This document shows positions 50,716 to 62,275 of a DNA stretch of 64,000 bases, one piece after another; the first letter of the stretch is position 1; each line of letters opens with the position of its first letter. This DNA comes from Opisthorchis felineus (lineage: Eukaryota; Platyhelminthes; Trematoda; Opisthorchiida; Opisthorchiidae), in assembly GCA_004794785.1 (NCBI GenBank), contig SJOL01004592.1:124001-188000 (forward strand), in the 5' to 3' direction. The notes below the pieces were generated by a model. That model ran no database searches and was not told the DNA's origin. It saw nothing but the letters and a program-made list of their open reading frames with translations. A program made the translations under genes and the position numbers.

Positions 50716-51820
50716 AAAAGCGGTAATCTGAAGAGAAATCAAACACATATTATGTGATATCACTTCAATCAACTGATGCAATTACCCGAAAAGTGGAAAA
50801 AGTGACTGCAACAAAATTATGGGACCACAAGGTCGTGCTATCCTGTCGGGAGAGACTTCGATGACTAGTTCCGGTCAGTTCGCCTCAACATTTTTGTAGA
50901 TCACTTCACTACATTTTTGTCGAGTGTGCGGATAGCAGTTTCAGTTATTCTGTCTGGATTTAGGAACTGGAGGAATTTTCACCTCTTGTGGTCGCTAGTT
51001 TGACCATTTCCGAAGCTGAGAGTATTTTCCATTTCAATATAGACTCAGCAAAATTTAACAAAAATGTGTTTGTTATCGGCGAGTCCCTCAAATGCGTTCA
51101 ACGTACACAAGAACCGGTTTTTAGTTTTTAAACCGAAGGAAATGAAGAACGGCATGCGTTCACATGTTCACTGCATCTTATCTTGAAACGGGGGACACAG
51201 ACTTGTGGCTTTATTGGTGATCAAAGGTCTCATTCCGTTAAATCGGACACGTGGTGGTAATACACCTGTGTGCAAGACACCATTGTCAACGCAGGAGGTT
51301 TGAGGCTTCCTCACCCTTAAAAGTGAGGAGACTGACATTAGTGAAAGGTTATTTATACTGATTCCTACATTCGGATGTCGTAGGAGAGGGTGAGATTGCT
51401 AAACAGGGTAACACCTCCCACATCAAAGACTGTTCTATCTCGCCCCGTGGAGATGTTGGACTGGCATATTTCCAGTCCGATTTCCCACCTTATTTGGACT
51501 GTGTAAGGTAAACCTATGCAGCGAGTGGTCAAGGATGCTGGAGCTCGATGCAAGCAAAACGGAGCTTGTGAATACTACGTAACCGGAATGGGGACGCGTT
51601 GGGCAAAATGCTATCCACACACTCGATAAAAGTGTAGCGAAGTGATTTACAAAAATTTCGAGACGGACTGGCCGGATCTAGTCATCGACGAGACAGCGGG
51701 ACTTTGTGATCTCATGAGTTCGTTATAGTCACTTTTTCCACCTTTCGGGTATTTGTATCAGTTGACTGAAGTGGTATTACATGATATGTGTTTGATTTCT
51801 CTTGAATTTGCCACTTTTTG
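50716..51820. repeat. Long inverted repeat (about 220-bp arms) in KLF intron 1
   Basis: The left arm, 50716-50940, and the right arm, 51605-51820, are complementary over their length with scattered differences. Shared landmarks on the left are AGAAATCAAACACATATTAT, CCCGAAAAGTGGAAAAAGTG, CTTCGATGACTAGTTCCGG and TGTCGAGTGTGCGGATAGC. Complements of these, in reverse order, appear on the right. The 664-bp spacer has no significant open frame. It could be a DNA transposon derivative with long terminal inverted repeats or two opposed copies of one repeat. In the pre-mRNA it would form a long imperfect hairpin. Confidence 0.8.
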
Positions 51821-52147
51821 ATTCAAACTGACTCATCTTAATCCACTGGAAGTGGAACTATGGCAGAAACGTTGCTTGTTACGTAGGTTTGTCGTGAGAT
51901 GTCTCCGAATTACTGTTTGCGTTTATTGATTTAATTTGCTACACGTACTGATTCGTTGAATTTACCACTTCAACAACTGACCTGGCAACACAGCTTGCTT
52001 CTCGGTCCATCGGCTAAAACTGATGACAACTAGTCAGGTAAGTCAACGTGTTCTGTATGCGACCCTCTGTCCAGCGTGCAAGAGAATGGATGGTTTCTTC
52101 TCATACTTGCGAATTTTAGCTACGCTGACTAATCGGTTTACGTGCGG

Positions 52148-52563
52148 TGTTGCTACAACGATGGATATTACCACAGCATACGCTATCGCGCCTTAGTCCT
52201 GCAATCACTGACACACACACACCGCTCTCCCGTGATAGCGCCCCGGCAGTGTCAATCAGCTGCCATTGCGTTCGGGCTTGTGCCTTTGGGCCCGGCTATC
52301 CAAGGCCCCTCCTTGATCTGCTATGCTCCCATCATAAGCCACGGGCCCGATCGCCGTGGCAACACCGCTAGTCAGGCCTCTCTTGTGCCTGAATACGTCA
52401 TTTAGTTCTGTCGTGTGAAGACCACTCAGCTCAATCAGCTCACTTGACTCTTACTCTATTGGCAGTCCTCTGTCGTGGAGACAGTCAAGCGCCGCAGGGT
52501 GAACTTTCGACATCGAATGGACGCCACTGGCTTCAAAGCTCTAGAGCTGGGGTGGCATGCAAC
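52148..52563 (+). repeat. Possible solo LTR
   Basis: This interval begins TGTTGC and ends GCAACA, the inverted-terminal pattern typical of LTRs, and is richer in GC than its surroundings, with a (CA)n run at 52211-52222. I found no matching flanking duplication, TATA box or second LTR, so this is tentative. Confidence 0.25.
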
Positions 52564-53932
52564 AAGGCAATGGCCACGTTAACCGATACATTACAGCCCA
52601 AATGGTTCGGTGTGCCGCGATAACCACCTTTCAATGCGGTGGCAAATTCTACTGAAGTGCATAGAGTAGATAACTACGTTTCAGCTTCTAAATGAAGCAC
52701 AGTAAACAGGTTTACGCGCATTCCGTGCATGACACCCAGCACACACGAAACACCGGTAAAGCGGAAGCCACCCGTCGGTTTCATATCTCATGCTGGTGAG
52801 GCGCAGTTACAGCTCAAGGCTTATGGCAATCGAGATGTAGCAAGATTTTATGCGAGGATTTTTTCAAGGCCTCACTACCAAATGAAGAACCTTCTACCAT
52901 GGATGTGTGGGAACTGTGTTATAGGCTTAGTAAATAGAATGACACTCATCAAACTTCTGAACCGGGAACATCTTGCACAAAAGGACATTCACCAGTTCCA
53001 GCGGGCGAATCACTGAAACTCCCATGAGACCTAGAGATACCTATCAGACGCAAACGTGAGGCACATTCTGCCACCTCATCGTGTTGATTTATTTCTCAGT
53101 AAGGGGAATTGTTACGTGGGTTCAGAAAGCGTAAGCTATGCACGTGACCTTTTTCTACGTATGAGTGACTTTCTGCTGCTACGGGGGCCACGCTAATGTT
53201 AAAAACGGTGGTCATGTGTGATGGCATGTGTAGCTCACGCCACATTTCACATTTTCCCTAAGTTATTCATTTTCCGAAGTGCTAGAATCAGCTATATGGT
53301 AAGCGACGTTTCGTTCTGTTACAACGTATTCAGATGTGCCTCACTATCACCAAGATGCAAAGTTTGGTGCACGCCGCCTGCAGTGATGTCGTTGGATAAC
53401 AGAAAAACGATCAATACATTACTGTGATGATCCCTTGTTTTCCAAATTGTGTTGGTAACCAGGACTCGGGTTCATTGTGTGCGAAACCCCTCGAGAAAGG
53501 GCTTGCTTTTCTTAGGAACGTTCCCCATGAATTATCCCTGTTTTGGACTTTTATACTATACCTCTTGGATAAAGGCAGTTGAACAGTCCACCACATGACG
53601 ATACTGTGAACATCTACTTTGTAACTTATCCTAAAATGAATGTTCCCTCCACAAATAAGGAATGTTTTGGCATGCGGTCAACTTTGGGTACATAAGTCGT
53701 TCAACGGGTAGAATTTGTATCATTGTTTTCGATACCTGCTGAACACAATAATAGGGCATATTTATCCGGACTGGGGAAAATGAGTTGTCTGAACTGAGCT
53801 GGGTTTCTCTTATTGAGAATTCAGGCTAGATTTTGCTTGTTGATCCTCACACACAAACTCACAGCCTCGCACTGACACCTCACGGATACCTCATGTGCCA
53901 GACCACTTTATCCTCTTTTCTTTCTTCCCAAG

Positions 53933-53992
53933 GTTGCCCAAAGAGCTATACAAAGCCGAGCCACTTAAAGGCGCACTTTCGAAAACATACAG
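53933..53992 (+). CDS. KLF/Sp-like factor, exon 2 (60 bp; remainder of finger 1)
   Basis: Acceptor AG at 53931-53932, donor ACAG|GTAAAT with GT at 53993. Length is exactly 60 bp, phase 1 at both ends, encoding GCPKSYTKPSHLKAHFRKHTG with split glycines at each boundary. A 60-bp exon covering this part of finger 1 and ending in the HTG linker is a gene-structure hallmark of KLF genes as I know them. Recognition-helix residues are the family set (Lys165, His168, Ala171), as is the core Tyr163/Leu169 pair. Too short to be found without splicing evidence. Confidence 0.88.
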
Positions 53993-55100
53993 GTAAATCA
54001 CATAGATAACATGTCAAATACAATGGTTTTCATTGGTTTTTACCATATCGTGAGCCTAACGCACAACTAAGTGAATGAGACTTGTGGTAACGGTTGTCGT
54101 TCGATCGTCACAAGAATCCCCAAAGTATTGTGAAATTTTACGCAGGCGGCGATGAGCAAGGAACCCACGTGAGCCATGCTTCCAAAGCCCACTGTTTCAC
54201 TCACCAGAGTTACAGACTGTGCGTCACAGAAATGCATGATTGGAAGGACATAGCAATGACTAAGACCGATATATCGACAGCTGCCGTGGTTGGCCTAGCC
54301 TAGATCGTAGTGATTTTTTGACATCACCCAAAGGTTAAGATGTCGAAGTCGTGAAACAGGCTCCCGTCATGCGGTGTACAAAACTCTTTTGCTAGGTCTA
54401 TGTGATGACACCAAGTCACAGTTTGGTCCCCAAGAGAGTTTTAGATCTCTCAATATAGTTCCCATTTGTAGTTCACGAAGCCGTCGTAAAAAAATCAAGA
54501 AACTTACGTCACTCTAACTTGATAATACCTACCTAAAAATGGGGTATCATGTTAACGTCCAATGGTAAGCATTACCCAAAAAGGGTCTGGTGAGACGGAA
54601 TCAAAGAAGCATCAGGATCACCGAAATTATTGAATAGTGTGGGCAGTAAGAGCTGCATAACTCTAGCAGAAACTCAGAATGAAGAGAATCCATTTCCTCT
54701 GTGCACCAGTGGACTCACGTGTTCTGTCCAAAGGCATTCTGTTTTTATGGTATTTTTTGTGTGGAAGACAATACTGGTTTATAAAGGGTTACTACCGTAT
54801 TCAATGCCTTAGTCTAATAAGATCGGGGATTATGGGATCATTTGTATCTTTTCGTACAGAGAGGTCTTTCCGAAGAAAGGACGACTTATCACAGTAGACA
54901 AGTATTCGCCGGGATTAGACATTGTTCACACCTGCGTAGCACCTTTATAAACGCCGTTGTGCCAGAAGTTGATCAGATAAGGTAAGCAGCAACTATGGAT
55001 TCTTTCCGGGCAGATTTTAAAACGGAGTTCCCTCAGTGTTTTTGGCAAAACCATTTACCCTAATGATGTCCTTCACATGTCTCCTCTTTTCGGATTTTAG
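53993..55100 (+). other. KLF-like gene intron 2 (1108 nt)
   Basis: Donor GTAAAT at 53993 and acceptor CGGATTTTAG ending at 55100. It splits the glycine codon of the HTGE linker between fingers 1 and 2. No repeat recognised inside. Confidence 0.8.
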
Positions 55101-55594
55101 GTGAACGGCCTTACATCTGCACCTTTCCCTTCAGCTCTAAAATGGGGAGGAAGCAACGGATTGATGAAATCCTCGGCATGATTTGCGGGCAGCGTTTCGG
55201 TAGGTCGGATGAGCTTACACGGCATCGGAGGAAACACAATATGGACCCACCATTCCGGTGCTCAGTTTGCCCGAAGTCGTTTTATCGAACGGATCACCGT
55301 CTTGCCCACCAACGACGTCATCAGAAGCGACTACAAAGAAAACCAACAAATGACTTGTCTGTTGAGTTGATGTCGAATGCATCTCCTGAAGTCCCACCTC
55401 TTCAAACGGCTATGAATAACATGCCGATTTTGCACGAGTTTGGAGAGACTAAGATGTTTAACACTGCGTCGGGAAAAGCGCATTCTGATTCACTTAGCCC
55501 CAATTGTGCCCAGACTCACACAAAGTACGACGAATCAGTGCTGTACACATCAGATTCTACTGTTAATCACTCGTTTGAGACCGTTCTCTTGTGA
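55101..55594 (+). CDS. KLF/Sp-like factor, exon 3 (fingers 2 and 3, C-terminal tail)
   Basis: The terminal exon completes GERPY, then finger 2: Cys184, Cys206, helix FGRSDELTRHRRKH with His219/His223. Finger 3 follows: Cys231-X2-Cys234-X12-His247-X3-His251. The RSDELTR helix is diagnostic of KLF/Sp finger 2. Odd points: finger 2 has 21 residues between its cysteines instead of 4, a 17-residue in-frame insertion (about residues 188-204); the finger 2-3 linker is HNMDPPF rather than HTG-x-RPF; and finger 3 has Arg244 where the family has its core Leu (DHRLAH versus DHLALH). A 90-residue tail with no recognised domain follows, whereas in most animal KLFs the fingers are near the C-terminus. Stop TGA at 55592-55594. 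Exons 1-3 sum to 1026 nt (341 residues). Confidence 0.88.
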
Positions 55595-58500
55595 GAGGTA
55601 CGTAGTCAGAATTCTTGAGCATCTCTTTAAATTTTGTTCCAGTGTGCCTTTTACATACATCGTTTTATGAAAATTCTCATTCCGTCCTTCCGCACACAGC
55701 AGCTGTGCGGTATCACCGTTGGGCCGAATAAGGAAGTCAGGCTAATGCATCATCAGTGATCTTCGGATTATGCCTTTTTCAGGAGTGCGTTGGTCTCCAG
55801 CAAGTAGGCGTCACGTTCGGCAAACGCTTGTTTGTCTCAATCTATTAAGTAGCTCTCCGCTTGACAACCTGGCGTGGGGTTGGCGCATTCTTGGCGCTAG
55901 TAGTCCCTTTGACAGCCGGACGTCGCCGTCATCAGTTTGATGATGGATTTCCGTTCAGCTGGCTTCCTTGGCTTTTTCTGTTTTTTAGCCACCCAAGTAC
56001 ATTAGCTTAGACCAAGTTCATTCGCTTACTTTGAATCGCTTGTGCAAACTAAGGGCGAATTTATCAGCATGACGAAGCTGTAACTGTTTAGAGACTGAAA
56101 TGATTGTGCTTTCAGATTTCTGTCCTAGAAAGAAAACTGACCTGGAAATAGTTTCTTGGCCCTTTGATTTAGGCGCAAGTGAAATCTTCATTCTGGTGGG
56201 CCATCCAGTAAGACTCCTGGAACATACCAGATCATCCTCTTATTACTATATGGTACCAGTACCTGATTAGAGTGTTTACTATGCGTTGTTTTTTCAACAT
56301 GATTTCAATTTCCACGTAGCTGAGATAAACCGCTTAAGGGCTGCCAAAAATACCACGAACTATGCCACTGGATGGTCCTGCGTGGGCGTCGATCGGGGCG
56401 GGACACTCGAATTACGCGCCTGTTAAATGTTGCTTCGCTCATGTGACCTAGAGAGTGGGCTCAAAAGTACATGGGGTGTGTGAGTGCGTGGACGGTTGGG
56501 CCATGGTAACCACAGAGCAGTTGAACTAAGGTTCGCCTAACCGTGAGTACGTAGGTAGGTAGGTGGAACGGACGGAAGTCCGGAGATGGGCGCACGTGCG
56601 GACGTTAGGCTGTAGCAAGCTAGGCGAAGTGAGTGCTACCAGTTGGGTTGAGCTGACGATGACGCATCACAAAATGTTCCGCGTGCGTATTGGTCTGAGG
56701 AAAACCAACTCTTAGGCAGTTCGGTCTCAGCTGGTATCGTGGTAACTTTTTGCGGGAGATACTGTAGTGAATATTATCGTGCAGGTAGGAGTAAAACGGT
56801 AGGCGGTACGAGAACAATACTACTGATGTTCTTTATGTCAGGAGCACTCACGTACACAGAGTCCACGCTACATCACACTTCACTCTAGCGACCACGAATT
56901 CATACCGGCTGCTTTGGACGATCCGTGATGGACTTTACGCAATGATGCCCCACATTTTTTATGTCACTGACCAGAGCGAATTCCTCCTCACTTAGACGGG
57001 TACATAATTTTCTCACGATTTAAGGGGGAAAAAGTAACTCTCCCATCAGATACAGGCACAGGCTTACGAAACCTCACCCGGTCCCTCTTGTGGTCCCGCT
57101 CGTACACTCGTAAACAGAGCAAACACCTAGCATTTCTCCGGGGAATGTTCATTCCCACATGAACATGACATCTAGGCCTGGTACTTCCATGGTGATGGCT
57201 GAGTTTTCAGTTACACCGGATTCGATGTTATGATAGTCAGTATGTAGAGAGGATAGCATGCGTGCCGCGGGATAGGCTTAGAAGAAAGAGCGGAGCTAAG
57301 AACCGGGTTGGTCTTCGTATTCGTTAAGAAATCCCTTTCATGGACTATGGGCGTATCGTACAGCACATCAGTGCTTAATTTAAGGCACCGTATCTCGAGT
57401 TTACCAGGATTTTTCTTAAGATGCCTTCTGTAGGCAAGTGTCACCTTTTCCTCATGGTTGACTCTTTGTTGCTAAGATCCTGAAAATGGATGTTTTTTTT
57501 CATTTCGGTCAGAGTCGTCACGGACATGCCATTCTTACTAGCAAAAGAATGTGATGGTCGAATTCGGGTAATTTCAAAACCTGATGAATTTGTGAAAACC
57601 GATGTTACAGTTGTACGGCAAGTTCACTGTTACTGATGGCGGGGGTGTGGTGGCTACTATCGAAGGATACGATAAACAACTAAAATCACACTACGTTAGA
57701 AGGACTGAACATACTAGGAGAATTTACACTAGAGAATATGTCCAGTGCATTTCTATGCGTCTAGTTTTCCCACACTTGTTGCCAGGTTAGTAAAACAGAG
57801 TAAGAATTGCTTGGAAACTTCCATGTAAAGCCGACGAAGATCAATTGGATTCGTCCTAGCAATGTATGAATTTCTACCCTACACAGCCGCAAAACTTTAC
57901 GTTCTCTGTAGGTATGTTTGTATGGAAGAAAGTAGGAAGAATGGATTGGTTTCACTGCTTCTAGATCATTTGACCGCGTCAAAAGAACACCGACATGAAG
58001 AAGTAGAAGTCTTCAGTTGCATACCATTAGACAATCATGAAGGAACACTAGACTGCTGATGGTGTTTTCCTATTCCATTGAGTTTGCCCAGTTTTCGTAA
58101 ACGTTAAAAATAATGTTCCGTCGTACATCGCAGTCAACTAGTTGCTCGAATAATGGGGCTGGCTCCTCAACAAAGTGCGCTGATGGGGAATGGCCAGGAG
58201 GCTTATAGTGAAGAATGTTCACCGTAGGGAGGGTCTGTTGGCATTCACCACAAGTACAGTGATCCCCTTGAATGGAACTGGTTTTGAGAGAATTTCTGAC
58301 ACAAGAAGACGAATTCCTTCCATCCTGTCCTTGACGCTGACTCGCGGTAAAAACCCTGAAAAAGGCGTCCGACCAAATACCAACTTATGAAGGTAGTGCT
58401 CACTATGGCATTTTGTGGTCATTCATATCGGATAGAGACGATAGGAAATTCCGAGTCTGCGGTGATTTCCACCTGGCGACTAACATTGACTCACGAAACC

Positions 58501-61500
58501 CTTCATGTATGACATGGTTATACCTGACTGAGTCAACCTAGCATCGATCGATAGTGAGTTGCACTCAGGGCTTAGCAACCTTATGGGCAACATTACCTGC
58601 TCCTAGAAAACCCCTATAGAGTCATAAAGCTCCACTGGACTTCATCTGATTCTCAGCATCGATTGGACTTTTGCAGCCTCAACCTTGTTCCGAATTGCCA
58701 ATCTTTGTTCATTCGCTCAAGTCAGTTCAGCTGCGTGACAGGTGCTGAGCCCTGACTAGCAGTGAAAATCTTCAACGACAAATAACGGTATCCATGTGCG
58801 TAGTGGGACGATAACAATGACGGTGAAATACATGAGGTGTTGTGTGTTACACTTTCGTATAAATTCTCCAGTATGGCTTGCAGAAAAACTCAGGTCTGAA
58901 GCAACCAACTGCAAGTTGAATTGGACTAAACCGACTCAAACTTTACCATCGCGGCTGGAATCACTACGATTCAATACGTTCAGATGCCCACAGTTATTTC
59001 GTTTGGACCAAGTAAATATCTAGAGAAGCAACAGTACAGGGTTCTCGAAGATCGGGATTGATACACTGGTGAGATTATCGACTCTGAATACGTTGGTGAG
59101 CCCCAGACCTATTCATGTTCATTTTCTAGATGGAATTTCCAAGACGATGGGATGGTTTTTGTCGGTCCCGTTGGTATGCTTTATCCAGACACCCTTCCCT
59201 CTGAATAAGCTGAAAAGTCCGCAAAAATGTCGTTTGTAGTAATGCAAAAGAATCGTCTCTTCCCTGGTCATCGAACACAAGAGTCTCACTCCGCTTCAAC
59301 TATGCCACTACCATCGCATGTGCTGGGTAGTTACGTTTATTAGGTACCTTTGAAAGAGTATGTTACTCATGTTGGTTTGCAAGCTTGAATGTGTCGTCTC
59401 ACGTAAACGTTGAAGATCAGGGGAGCAAACTGTGATATGTGTAATAGTCAACCACTCGACACTGCTGGAACAAATCCACCGCGTCAACATTCACTTCTGG
59501 GGGACTTTACGCTTTCTCCGTAGTACCAGTGTATCAGCGATACTTGGATGAATTCACGGTTCTGGGCATACTTACAAACTTATACCAGTTCATCCTGTAG
59601 ATCTCACTTCGTAAAGGGTTCCCTTGACCTGGTCTCACCAGTTGACTGAGCATAGCCTTTAAGTGACTCGTCTTCTCTGTTACATGGGTCGAGCGCACGA
59701 AGACTAGAGTTAATTGCACTCGGGGGCGTGGGTTCCTCGTTTGGACTTGAGGACAGTTTTGTACCATGACTGATCCTCAGACAGGTTACAGTACAACAAA
59801 AACTTGAGGTGCAATTCACCCGCGACGAATACGCGGATAAATCAATTCTAACTTGGACGCCCTCACCAACTTCTTGTGCGCGGGTGCACGCACCTGTTCT
59901 TTACATTTCAAACTAGTGGGGATCCAAAGCCAGCGAGAAATGAACCACCCACCATTCATGAGCAACTGGGAGTTATAGGTCTGCGAAATTTGTCCCCTAA
60001 CCAGGTCTGAAAGATGCCCATCGTCTTCAGGATGGAATTTATGGTTTGAATGATCGGGGTGCGAGATATTAGGGAGTACCCCTGCAAAAGCCTTAATGCA
60101 GTTTAATTTTTTTCCCTTATCAGGAATGAACAAGTAAGGAGGATTCAATAACCAAAGTGTAGTCGGAATCGATGGTCAGTAAGCTGTATGGCTAGGCTGT
60201 CAGTCAGTCTTACAAGAGAATTTATCATAAGTTGTGCGACTGACCAGACTAGGACAGCTTTCCGGTCTACCCTGTTTTGAGTTGTTTAGTCTGGGAATCT
60301 CAACGGCTGGTCGAGGTGCACTTTGCGGAAGAGTCTAGATACGATAAGGGAGTCAAGTGATCTGCGAGGTGGCAAACTAATGAAAATGGTTGAAGAAAAT
60401 CCCTCTAGATGGATGGGCAATCGCCCGTTTCCGCGCTTTATTTTAAATACGTATGATTTTTTTATGGATCGATGGGTCGTCCATTGTCTTGAACAGAAAA
60501 CATTCACTAGCATCTGCAGTTTGACCATATATAACCTGATACGATGTGACCGTTTGACGGATCCGGTCCAATGCCCTACTCACCGAATTCAAGCACGAAG
60601 TAAGGCTGCCTGGGCTGAGACAACTGATGTGATAAATACGCGCCTGTTCAAGTGTGTCCTGCCTTCCGCGATCATTTCATGCTGCGCTGTAGTGTTGCCG
60701 CGACCCAATTACCGGCAGGACGGAAAAGGCTTGTGTTAGCCGATAGGCCGGTCATGGAATTGGCACGGCTACTGGAGAAGCAAGGCTTTGTCCGGCACTG
60801 TGACTCTACTCCGTTCAGCTGTTTTTAGCGTGGCGCTGCGTCAAGGTCACAAGGCTGGTGAAGTAAGTCAGGTGTCAGCGTTTGTCGTTGCTGTTGCTAT
60901 CCCAGACAGCATCACCATAATCCCTCGATGGAGCTACAGTAACTAGTGCTGGGATTGATGGCCTGTTCCCACGATGGTGGATGGATGGAGAAATGGTTTT
61001 ATGTGAGGGGGTGAATATCCCAATAGGCAGCCAGTTTACAACGTTCATTTTAGATGGGAATTCTGACTTCCGTTGCTTCTATTGAGTTCCATAAGGTCAA
61101 CGGTTTCTCCGTGGCTAATTCAGATGTTTCGTTGTGCGCGCATTGTAGGCAATTGTGCCACTTGCAATAAGTGTGTTTTTCATTATCATTAAGCCACTGT
61201 GCGTACATCCAGTTACCATCCGGAAAACATTTGCACCAGAATTTTGGCTCGAATACAGATGTTTCTCAACATACCATAATTCACTACTGACCACCTTGGT
61301 ACAATAGAACCGCTGTCAAAAAGACTTCATGACTATCTGTTCTGTAGTATAAAAATTTAAATGTAAAAACGTTAACAAAAAATAAATAATCTGTCTATTC
61401 TGAAATGTCCTTCTGGAAGAGGCTGGCCTTTACCTTGGTGTGACTGTTTGTATGTCACCTTGACCCAGTGGGCTATACGGGCGGGGGTGTCCATAGGACG

Positions 61501-62024
61501 CTGGCAGGGTCTCACATCAGGTGAGAGGTCTGATAGGATTGGGAGTGAGGAAGTGTGGCGACTTGTTTTTGAGGCAATGTAATGTACCAAAATTTCACGC
61601 CAGGTCAGGGTTTTGAGTCAAAATCTTTGGTCGAGGACCCTAATCCTTCTCCTGTCTAGGCCTGGATAGTCTGTGCCGAGTTTGAGCTCTGGTAGTATCC
61701 CAGGCCGCATACTACCATGATCTCTGCAACTAAGAACACAGTCATGCCGTAACGGCCGTCGCGGGCTATTATCAGCCGGGCCGCATTAATTTCTGCATAC
61801 AGCAGGACGCTTAAGCGAAAACAGACTGCTGCTGACGCCTCCCTCTTTCCTCTATCATCTCCCCTCTCTCCCCCACTGATAGCACTCTCCTTGTAGGCCC
61901 CTCCCTTAAGACTGACGACCCTGTTCGTCTTGCACCGGTCTTGGTCGCAACATTGGCGGGGCATCTCGAAATCTACTTTCAGACATGATGCCCGGTGTAG
62001 TTGGCGGCTTTTAGTATCTGCACT
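55595..62024. other. 3' flank of the KLF gene and intergenic DNA
   Basis: The KLF 3' UTR presumably begins here; a weak AATAAG signal is near 55725, but no canonical AATAAA was found close by. A possible 45-nt mini-intron (GTACGT at 55598, TTGTTCCAG ending 55642) lies just after the stop. Further on, GC-rich patches near 56.4-56.6, 60.6-60.9 and 61.4-62.0 kb, including a C/T-rich tract at about 61840-61875, may be old transposon sequence. The last patch could be the 5' region of the LINE fragment that follows. Open frames of 110-138 codons near 60 kb match nothing I know. Confidence 0.4.
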
Positions 62025-62275
62025 GTGAAGCAAGCAGGACAACAAGCTGCTCTTGTTCTCACACTGGACTCCGTGCTAGTTAGCAGAAACAAGAATTCAA
62101 GATGCAAGCACACTGTTTGAGCTAACTGCCCCATGACTGTTTAGTCGCCTCCGGCTCCGGCCCTCCGTAGACCACTGCAGCTGGATGTACCGTGGTTGGC
62201 ATCTGGCTAAGTTACCAGACGGAAGGATCCTTGCTTGACTGGATACCCATTGATAGTCACCCCTACGACAGCGAA
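62025..62275 (+). mobile_element. 5' fragment of the non-LTR retrotransposon (endonuclease start)
   Basis: Plus-strand frames give QQAALVLTLDS, TRIQDASTLFELTAP (then a stop), TTAAGC...VVGIWLS and GSLLDWIPIDS, collinear with the N-terminal endonuclease of the minus-strand element at 14150-17010. DNA identity is visible in GAATTCAAGATGC, TTGAGCTAACTG and CCTTGCTTGACTGGAT. It is broken by stops and frameshifts and lacks the RT region. Confidence 0.75.

Larger units (their letters stand above)
46587..53932 (+). other. KLF-like gene intron 1 (7346 nt)
   Basis: Donor GTAAGT at 46587; acceptor tract TTTCTTTCTTCCCAAG ending at 53932. The intron holds a partial foldback relative (46931-47070), a SINE with target-site duplications (47852-48034, minus), a long inverted repeat (50716-51820), and a possible solo LTR (about 52148-52563). 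No other exon recognised inside it. Confidence 0.8.

Noticed and set aside
57580..57605. Hammerhead-like CTGATGA...GAAAA
   Set aside because: No stem II pairing between the core segments; chance occurrence.
61655..61705. Another SINE fragment (CTGTCTAGGCCTGG and GGTAGTATCCCAGGCC)
   Set aside because: Two short matches in the right order and orientation but separated by unrelated bases; no box A/B head. Too weak to annotate.
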